Below the pieces are notes generated by a model. That model did no database searches. It saw only the letters and a program-made list of their open reading frames with translations, and was not told where the DNA came from. A stretch of 64,000 nt of DNA from Symsagittifera roscoffensis (lineage: Eukaryota; Xenacoelomorpha; Acoela; Convolutidae): assembly GCF_963678635.1 (NCBI RefSeq), contig NC_087068.1, positions 15,441,872-15,505,871 on the forward strand, read 5' to 3'. The position numbers were made by a program, and so were the translations under genes. Numbering within the stretch: the stretch's first letter is position 1; the number at the start of each line of letters is the position of its first letter. Positions 57,201 to 64,000 of this stretch are shown here, piece by piece.

Positions 57201-57800
57201 TTCTCTATCATATTGATGAACTTGTTTGATTGAAAAGTTATATACAGGTCCTGATAGTGGTTTCAGGTATTTTTGTTCCTGATTGTATAAAGGGTAAAAT
57301 TTGGAGAAAAAAGGTGGTTGTTTGTTCATTCTTTGAAAAAATGTTAAAGCTGTGTTTTTCATTTTTGGTGGATCTATCTCATCAATGAATTTTACTATTT
57401 AGTATGTTTAATGTTTGAATATAGTTTGTTATAAACGGTATTCCAAAGATATTGTGTTTTATGTCCTTTATGTGAAATGTTTGTTTAAACGGTTTGTTTA
57501 GGAGTTTGTTTTGTTCCATTGTTCTAGTGGGAACAAGGAAAATTGGATTTTTTCATAGTTTGTTAATGCTGAGCCTTGTGCTGTTGCTAGTTTACTGGTT
57601 GTTTTCAAGGGTGTTAATTTTGGATGTAGAAATTTGATTTCGTTCCAAGTAGGAATAAAAATGATATTTGATTCTGCTCCTGAGTCAATTAAAAATCTAT
57701 TTCAAGATCCGTTGAGTGAAGTTCTTTATTTTTTGGACTTTCTAAGAGAAAGGGAATTGTCCAAATTTTTCTTTGGTAATTATTTTTGTATGTTTTGATA
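54240..57800 (-). pseudogene. Pol region: protease, RT, RNase H, integrase
   Basis: Read on the minus strand. The protease motif FLIDSGAESNIIFI lies near 57.68 kb. The RT core spans about 57.4-56.4 kb. RNase H with DATSFGIGAALLQLHNG lies near 56.3 kb, followed by VLVTNHKPIIFLFTQ and the end PDTLS-NTPPELL. The integrase core at 55,276-54,701 has ISLDTKGPISPS, IVDAFTHYVAL and VTDNGREFINKEI. The integrase C terminus, with KKLKPLRKGPYQIIDKPTEV, reaches about 54.24 kb. These are Ty3/gypsy signatures. The region has many breaks. Confidence 0.9.
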
Positions 57801-58399
57801 GATGTGATTTGTACGTGAACATGGTATTTGGTCTTTTTCAGGTTTAATTAAAGTGTTGATTTCGTTTACTTCTTGTACTACTGGTATTTTATTATTGGTC
57901 GGTTTATTGTAAAAATTGTGAAGAAGTTCCATTTGATTTTTGTAGATGTATGAGTAAAAAAATTGTTCATATATAACAGGTTGATAATTATTTTCAACTT
58001 CAATCATATTGATTGAGATGGTGTTATCTGTATTGCTTCCGCTATCTGTTGATTCACAATTAATGTGATTTAATTGTAATTCAGTACTTTCTGTATTATC
58101 GATACCAGGAGGGTCTGAATTTGTTTCTTCAGTTGTTTGTACTTGATTATTTGCCTTTGATGTTTTGGTGTGTTGCTTCTATTTTTATTTTGCGAATTGT
58201 GGTAACGGTTGTTATTCCGATGAGGGGATTGGGAATAGTTTCTCTATCGATTGTTATAGTTTGAATTCCTATTTTGCGAGTTATCTCGTAATCTATTTGG
58301 TTATTGGGTCTTTGATAGTTTGATTTGTTGTTTGAATTATTTGTTGATCTGTTGTTTTGATAATGTTGATTTCGATTATTTAATTAGCTCCTATTTCTA

Positions 58400-61300
58400 T
58401 TGTTAGAATAATTCCTGTTTCTATTATAAGATGAGTTTCGTGATCTGTCATTTGAATAGTGTCTATTCCTAGAGTTTGAATGGGAACTGGTATCAAATGA
58501 ATAGTCTCGTCTGTTCGAATTTGATCGTGAATCGATACTGATTATTTTGACTATTTGATCGACTATATCTATTTTGAGAGAAATTTCGTGAATTTCTTTG
58601 TTCTGGTGATCTGCCTCTATAACTATAGTAGTAAGGTGATTGATTTCTTGAATAATTGGAATTGTTTGAAGGTGGTTTTCCAGAGCTATTATTACTGTGA
58701 ATATTTTTATTTGGTAAATTTTGGTCTTTTTTCATGTATTGATAAAATGACTTATTTGTTTCTTTATACTTTTGTGGTTTCATTTGGTTATCTTGCTGTT
58801 TTTCTCGACACTCGGCAATGCTGTGTCCGTATCTGCGGCAAAAATTACACCGTTTTTTGAAAAATGGTTTGCCTTTAAAATTTGAATTTTTCTCATAGAT
58901 GTTCAAAGTTTCAGTGATTTTTTTTCTGATAAATCTACGTCTGAATCATGTATGTAATTTATGTGTGTAGTATTTGTTTGGATTCTATTAACGTATTGTA
59001 ATTAAGAGTCTCTGTTTCTTCGAGTTTCATTGTTATTTCAGCTTGTTCTAGTTTATCGACTAATTTTCTAAAATCCAAATTGGGTTCTCGAATTGAGGAA
59101 GGATGTGATGCTCTCTTTTTATTTGCTATTTTTCTTAATTCAGGTGTTAGAGTTATCTTAAGATTTCTGTCATTTTTGTGTTTTTTAATCATGAGTATTA
59201 AGTGCATATGCTTTTCGAACTAGTGTTTCGATTCTTACTGTTTGATTGTTTCGCTTGGTAATCTGCAAATTTCATTACATAAAACTCTTTGATGTTGTTT
59301 GTTTCTTTCAGAATCGAACAATTTTGAAAACCCTTGTGTGTTTTTTTTCCAATTTGATTTTTTGTCTGTAGGTAAAACTGAAAACGATTTTTGACCTAAG
59401 CCATCAAGCGTTGTTTGGATTAACACTGTGCGTCTATGTATCCAATTTTGGTGAAGTGGTGTGTTTATTGGTTCAGATCCTATATTTAAAATTGAATTTG
59501 CTGTGACTGCATTTAAATAATCTTCTACAGAATCTTCAGGATCTGTGCCCTGATTACCATTAATGGTTTATTTGATGTTATTGACGATCCACCCATCAGG
59601 TATGGTTTCATTGTCATTTGTAATGATTTTGCGGCATTTGGTATTTGTGAGAAGTTTGTAAGTTGACTTTTTGTATTGATGTTGTATTCATGTTGTTGTA
59701 ATTAATATGGTAACGGAATTTCATTTTCCATTTGTGTTGGTTAATAAGAATGTGTACTGACAGGTTTTTGTATTTGCATTGATTGATAGGGTTGCGTACT
59801 AGTTGGGTTTTGCATTTGCAATTGTTGGTGAGTTTGTGAACTAGCTGAATTTTGTGGGTAAAAATTGTGGATGCATGATTTTGTCGAGATTTTTGTACAC
59901 GGTGTTCTTGTGTATATGGTGCAAAAAATCTGGTTGATAGTAGTCGTCATCATCTGATGACAAATAGTTAGGTGTATAATAAGGTGTTTGTTGTTTATTT
60001 CGTTTTGTTGAAAATATGGGTAATTTTCACTCTTATCTTGTGAAGTATAAGGGTAGTCATGAAAATTTACTGAAATTGATGATGTTTGTGGTAAATTCGA
60101 TGTTTGTGAAAATAAATGATTTTGCGTATTTATTCGGGTGGATGAGTTGTTTGTGGTCGGTTGACATAATTATAATTGTGTTCTGCAAAATTATTCTTGT
60201 GAATGTTTTTCGTTTTTTCGCTGCTTTCGTCATTGGTCTGTATGTTTGATAATCCATATTTGAATTTTTTGGAGCAAAGGAGGGTTTAACCGTGGATTGT
60301 AATGTTACCTGTGATAATATTGGGTTTTTAGGTTTGGCGTTGTAAGATTTGGGTGTATTAGTGATATACTTTGTTGTGTTGTTGTTACTATTGTTTCGAC
60401 TATTCTTCATTCACGAAATGTCATGGTGTTTGAATATCCTGTTGGGTAACATTTCTAGTTCCATTTAGATTTTCTTGTTGTGCAACAGTTGAGTATGAAC
60501 TTTTATTGCCTTTTTGATCAGTTAAAAATGAATTATAGTTTAGAGTTGTTGTGTATATTGTGAGTGGAATTACTTTTACGTAGTCTTGTGAATAGAGATT
60601 GTATTAATTGCTTGACTTGGGATATCTATCGGGATGTTCAAAAATAGTGGGTGAGACCAATCGGGATCCCAAACATAATCTGATTGATCTGATAAGACAG
60701 TGTCGTTATTCGTACTTAGGGGTCTCAAATTTTCTCTTGCTTGTGAAATTAAATCAATATTATGTGTGAAATAATGAAAAATAAACCATGCTAAAAGTTT
60801 TTTAGGTCGTGTTTAACATTGTTGGATAAATTTTCACGGATTGTATCTAGAAATTCTGAAAATGCTGCAACTTCATTTCTTACGTTCCTTCGTGTGCCTT
60901 GATGTTTGAACTGCTAAAGTACTTTGGGTTGTACTATTATAGATAAATAACTATATGTTATTGAGAATACATCATTAGTAAATAGTGAATTTGCTCTCTG
61001 TGGTTTTGATGTTATATGTTTTTTATGTATTCTGCGAATACTTTTGAAATTTTTTTAATCTACATCTTCTGTTTGAATTGTTTATTTACAATGAAATTTA
61101 CTTGGTGAACTAATTTCTAGATGATAGACTCCAGACTGTTGTTGTATATTACATATTCCTTTTAAATAGTGATCGTCAATTTGTCTTTTGATTTTTATTT
61201 CTGGAAATTCTGTTTTGAATGGGCTATTTCCTCGTTCAATTAAATTTGCAATTAAATTTTGGCAAAATTGTATCTGTCCTCTATCATCAGTTAGTGAATT

Positions 61301-61796
61301 GATAAAAAATGGGAGCAAAGAGTTTTCGTCTTGACTTTCTTCATTTTGGTCCATTTCTGTGTTTGATGACTGTTAATGCGTAATGTTCATTGTGTTTTAT
61401 TGGTTGATTCCAATTGTATAGACGTACTGGTTTGTTTTTGTATGTCTTTTTTTGTTCTTCGTTTTCCTTGTATTGATGAATGTGATGTGGATTTTGAGAC
61501 AGAAAATAACATTGGTTTTTGATCGGGTAGTATTTGTTGCCTGAGTCTTTTAATTTGTGAAGTGTATCTAAATTACTGGCTTCTGATTCGGAGACAGCGT
61601 TTCTTCGCTTTGAAAATCTCTTTCGCGTAATTTGTCTTTGTTTACTTAAAATTTTTATCTTTATTGTTTGTCTTTTCGTTCGAATATATCCTATGGTTTG
61701 TTTGTGTGGAGTGATTACGAGATCGTATTTTTCCTTTTTGATTTCACAATTAAGTAGTACAATTGTTTGTTTATTTCCTAAATTGTTTGGTGACAT
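58400..61796 (-). pseudogene. Gag region and leader coding-like region
   Basis: The nucleocapsid part is clear: CNFCRRYGHSIAECREK, a CCHC knuckle, near 58.8 kb, followed by an Asn/Ser/Arg/Tyr-rich tail. Upstream (59.45-58.95 kb) are capsid-like helices with FDSERNKQHQRVLCNEICRL and RKLVDKLEQAEITMKLEETE. Further upstream, 59.7-60.4 kb is Gln/Asn/Pro-rich. Frames at 61,354-61,082 and 61,796-61,341 may be a matrix-like or accessory N-terminal part; they carry no recognised motif. Broken repeatedly. Confidence 0.75.
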
Positions 61797-62711
61797 AAGG
61801 TTTAGGATGATGGGTGCAAGATTGTTATTAGTGATTTTAATATCCTTGACTGTTAGTCCTTACAGTTTTTTGAGGTTCGATCCACAGGGTTCAGGTATAA
61901 TTAAAAGGCAAGTAGTTCCTTAGAGACAATTTTAAACTTACTAAGTTTAAGTATTAGCCTGGGTCAGGTAAGAAGGGGGATTAAGTGAAGGATGAATAGC
62001 CAAATTTTTTCACTGTTTATCCAAATTAGAATGTTTAGTTTGTTTGAAAATCTCTATTAGTCCTGGGTCTGAGAAAGGGTTGGATAGTGAATCGACGTTT
62101 GAGGTCGTTAGACACTTAATAATTGGGTGGGGGAGAACAAAATTGTTCTATTGGATTCAAGGATAAGCCTTGATGATCAGGATATAAATTTAATGATTTA
62201 AAGTTAGTTAAAATAAATGTTAAAAAGAAAATGTTAATCAAGGAAAGTTTTGATGGTCTATTTTAATTTTAAATAAATTTAAGTTAACGAAGGTAAAATT
62301 TAGGATAGGCCTTCAGAAATGATTTTAAGTTTAATTGATAGAAAAAGTTAGTTTTGGATGATGTTAGTGGTTTTATGATTGCTGTTATGTTTAGGTGATG
62401 AAGCTGGAGATGACGGGATGATTTATATATTCTAACAATTTTTGATCATACTAACTAATTTTCATAATTTTATATTCAATAAGTATTTTTTATCAAATAT
62501 CTTTTTTGAATTTTACTGCAGTTTTAGGGGAAACGATTAGAGGTGTTTTTATCAATCGTTATTGTACAATAGTAGGTTTAGCTCCTTTAATGATCATTGA
62601 AGATCTTTCTTCAAGGTTTCTATGTCTGCAAATGAAAATCTAAATTCATTGCTAATAAAATTCTAAATATAAAAGTTTGTGTTGGCTTTTGCCGTACGAC
62701 AATGAAACTTA
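61797..62711 (-). other. 5' non-coding zone of the large element
   Basis: AT-rich, with no coding support. It should hold the 5' LTR remainder and primer-binding site, but I could not find a match to the 3' side beyond the terminal 70 bases, nor a clear primer site. Confidence 0.4.
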
Positions 62712-62781
62712 ATTGGTTAGTATTAAATGTTTTATAGTGATAAAATATCAAATATTAAAATATAGTTTAGATCTGGTTCCA
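62712..62781 (-). repeat. Terminal repeat, 5' side of the large element
   Basis: Counterpart of 45,418-45,487. It ends 51 bases before the stop of the Frizzled-domain reading frame, so the element probably inserted in that gene's 3' region or an intron. Confidence 0.75.
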
Positions 62782-62832
62782 GCAGTTTTGTTTAATAACG
62801 TTATAATATTGCCGGCGTGTGAGCTCCATAGA

Positions 62833-63360
62833 TCAGTAGCCGAGGAAAACAGGTGGCACACACAAAAAATTTATATCTCTCGGTTTTGCATATGAGCTGC
62901 AGTTGAAAATATCGGACGGGCATGCATATGGTGATTGAGCGTACATATCAGGCTGGTGTATAAATCGAGCAACTTCCAGACATAGGCTTCTGCATGGGGG
63001 GACAATTTGCACCCAGGAAGTGTGGTTTGCAACATGATTTTTCGTTACATCTAAGCACACAGGCCACAAAAGTGAACAAAAAAATCTGAAACTATTATGA
63101 TGTGGCCAAAGACAGTTGTGGAAAAGGGTCCAAACGTTATTTCTGTATAGTTTTTTCAAACCAAATAAATCTCTTTCAAATGAATTTGTTGATGACAGCA
63201 TGCTACATGCCATAGGACGTGGATCCAAGCTGGCTTTTGGATAATTAATGCACCGACCAGGAAATGGTTTTCCTGTAATTTCCGTTTTATGTTCAACTTC
63301 ATGACATCTTGTAATAAACACAATGAAATAGACTGCGAAAATGTTCCGCAGATACATCAT
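62833..63360 (-). CDS. Secreted Frizzled-type cysteine-rich domain protein
   Basis: A 175-residue frame starting at ATG 63,358-63,360. Residues 1-18 are a signal peptide (MMYLRNIFAVYFIVFITR). Residues 37-167 form a Frizzled cysteine-rich domain with ten cysteines at 37, 52, 83, 95, 102, 123, 127, 147, 154 and 167. It shows the hallmark FRFFCSLLWPVC and VPPCRSLCLEVA motifs, the counterparts of the FLCSLFAPVC and PPCRSLC types in Frizzled and SFRP proteins. Such domains bind Wnt-type ligands or lipids outside the cell. N-glycosylation sites are possible at 112 and 153. The frame ends eight residues after the last cysteine, without a membrane domain. Either it is a short secreted protein, or this is the first exon of a larger receptor whose later exons lie beyond or were separated by the large element. 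Transcription would run from about 63.4 kb leftward. Confidence 0.85.
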   Translation of the reverse strand: MMYLRNIFAVYFIVFITRCHEVEHKTEITGKPFPGRCINYPKASLDPRPMACSMLSSTNSFERDLFGLKKLYRNNVWTLFHNCLWPHHNSFRFFCSLLWPVCLDVTKNHVANHTSWVQIVPPCRSLCLEVARFIHQPDMYAQSPYACPSDIFNCSSYAKPRDINFLCVPPVFLGY

Positions 63361-64000
63361 TTTGCTTTATTCGTTAAAGAAACAGAACGAAAATTTAACA
63401 AGAATTAAAAGCAATGAAGCTCGATATAAAAGCTAATTTGGCTTTAAAAGAGATAAGATTTTATCTGAAGAATTGGGTGAAGCGAAACTATTTGTTTGAC
63501 AGACAGACGGACATACATGTAACTACAAGAGCAGATCTGTCTATTTAATAGATAAAACAGTGTCAAAGTGGTCCTATTGACAAAAGTGCTTGTAATACAA
63601 TTAAATTGAATAAGAAAAAATGCCATCATGAAATTCAACGCTATTTATATATTAAAAATATGATGGAAAAATACAAATTTTAGAGTTTTAAAAGTATGCT
63701 TATATATATTTTTTAGAGATTTGAGTTATATTTTGTGAGTAGTTTCCACAAACTAATTTTATGAATTGCTGGAGTTTCATTAATTTTGTCTTACATTTAA
63801 CTCATTCAGAAAACCAGGCTTTACAAATTTCTTTAACAAGACTTGTTTTTTAGTGAATAAATCGGATCGGTGTCCCACTCTTCAACCCCACGATATTTAA
63901 TCCCCTATGTTTACACGCCCTATATTCTAACCCCGTAACAAGACAACCCCAGTACAATTTAACCCTCTTTTAATGACGATAAGTTGTTTCAATTGAAGTC
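63361..64000. other. Upstream flank of the Frizzled-domain gene
   Basis: No coding region supported; a 64-codon minus-strand frame (63,444-63,638) is low in quality. A TTTTATATC word on the minus strand near 63,423-63,433 could be a TATA-like site about 65-75 bases before the ATG, which is only a suggestion. Confidence 0.4.
63868..63976. repeat. Degenerate minisatellite of about 16 bp
   Basis: AACCCC-type words recur every 14-17 bases: CAACCCCACGATATTT, AATCCCCTATGTTTAC, ACGCCCTATATTCT, AACCCCGTAACAAGAC, AACCCCAGTACAATTT, AACCCT. The copies are strongly diverged. Confidence 0.55.

Larger units (their letters stand above)
45418..62781 (-). mobile_element. Very large, decayed Ty3/gypsy-like element with an env-like region
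   Basis: On the minus strand the parts run gag with CCHC knuckle, aspartic protease, RT, RNase H, integrase, an env-like region, then a further coding-like region. This is the order of env-bearing Ty3/gypsy elements. The outer limits are set by a 70-bp direct repeat (45,418-45,487 and 62,712-62,781) that begins TGGAACCAGATC in element orientation and carries a TATAAAA. Only these first 70 bases of the presumed LTRs match. The span of about 17.4 kb is far above the usual 5-12 kb and includes a 1.1-kb tandem duplication. It is a fossil with well over a dozen breaks, and old judging by that decay. Confidence 0.85.

Noticed and set aside
61865-61900. tRNA-like B box (GGTTCGATCC)
   Set aside because: No T-stem, acceptor pairing or A box around it.
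63444-63638. 64-codon minus-strand frame upstream of the Frizzled-domain gene
   Set aside because: Low-complexity, hydrophobic and Cys-scattered with no motif; lies in the presumed promoter region.

Overview
This is AT-rich animal DNA, most likely from an invertebrate. The signs are spliced, intron-bearing coding sequence, a Frizzled-type cysteine-rich domain protein (a metazoan family), a small heat-shock protein under a heat-shock-element promoter, and animal-type mobile elements (BEL/Pao, Ty3/gypsy with an env-like region, Polinton-type DNA polymerase, hAT-like MITEs). I cannot name the phylum. Only a few percent of the window is host coding sequence. The rest is mobile elements and tandem repeats.

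Layout. 1-2.5 kb is AT-rich with one long hairpin element. 2,493-12,389 is a nearly whole BEL/Pao retrotransposon with about 300-bp LTRs, a 5-bp target duplication, a 48-bp minisatellite in its leader, an extra small gene before gag, and gag-pol. 12.84-16.8 kb holds a decayed protein-primed family-B DNA polymerase of Polinton type on the minus strand. At 17.30-17.80 kb three short minus-strand exons join in matching phase; one intron uses a CT microsatellite as its pyrimidine tract. The outermost of these exons belongs to a 4.5-kb imperfect palindrome (17.7-22.26 kb) whose inner arms hold unidentified gene-like sequence. 22.27-22.95 kb is five copies of a 129-bp repeat.

23.5-26.3 kb is a small heat-shock gene locus: a MITE, a cluster of heat-shock elements, a TATA box, a duplicated 5' leader split by a MITE that carries a second nested MITE, then an alpha-crystallin-type coding region that needs one frame change. 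27.7-30.85 kb is a 1,578-bp segment present twice in tandem, itself built from older degenerate repeats. 33.19-41.65 kb is a continuous 8.5-kb satellite of a 24-bp unit (two 12-mers) with kilobase-scale higher-order duplications. It is open in several frames on both strands, so every long open frame there is treated as a repeat artefact. 42-45 kb holds nested short inverted-repeat elements in TAATCGATTA-rich DNA.

45.4-62.8 kb is a very large, heavily decayed minus-strand Ty3/gypsy-like element with gag, protease, RT, RNase H, integrase, an env-like region and a further downstream coding region, followed by a 1.1-kb tandem duplication. Just outside its 5' end (62,833-63,360, minus) lies an intact open frame for a secreted Frizzled-domain protein.

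The best leads are the heat-shock gene with nested insertions in its leader, the extra BEL leader gene, the spliced gene at the palindrome edge, the frame-preserving 8.5-kb satellite, the outsized env-bearing element and the stand-alone Frizzled domain. All family names come from reading motifs by eye; no database search was run.
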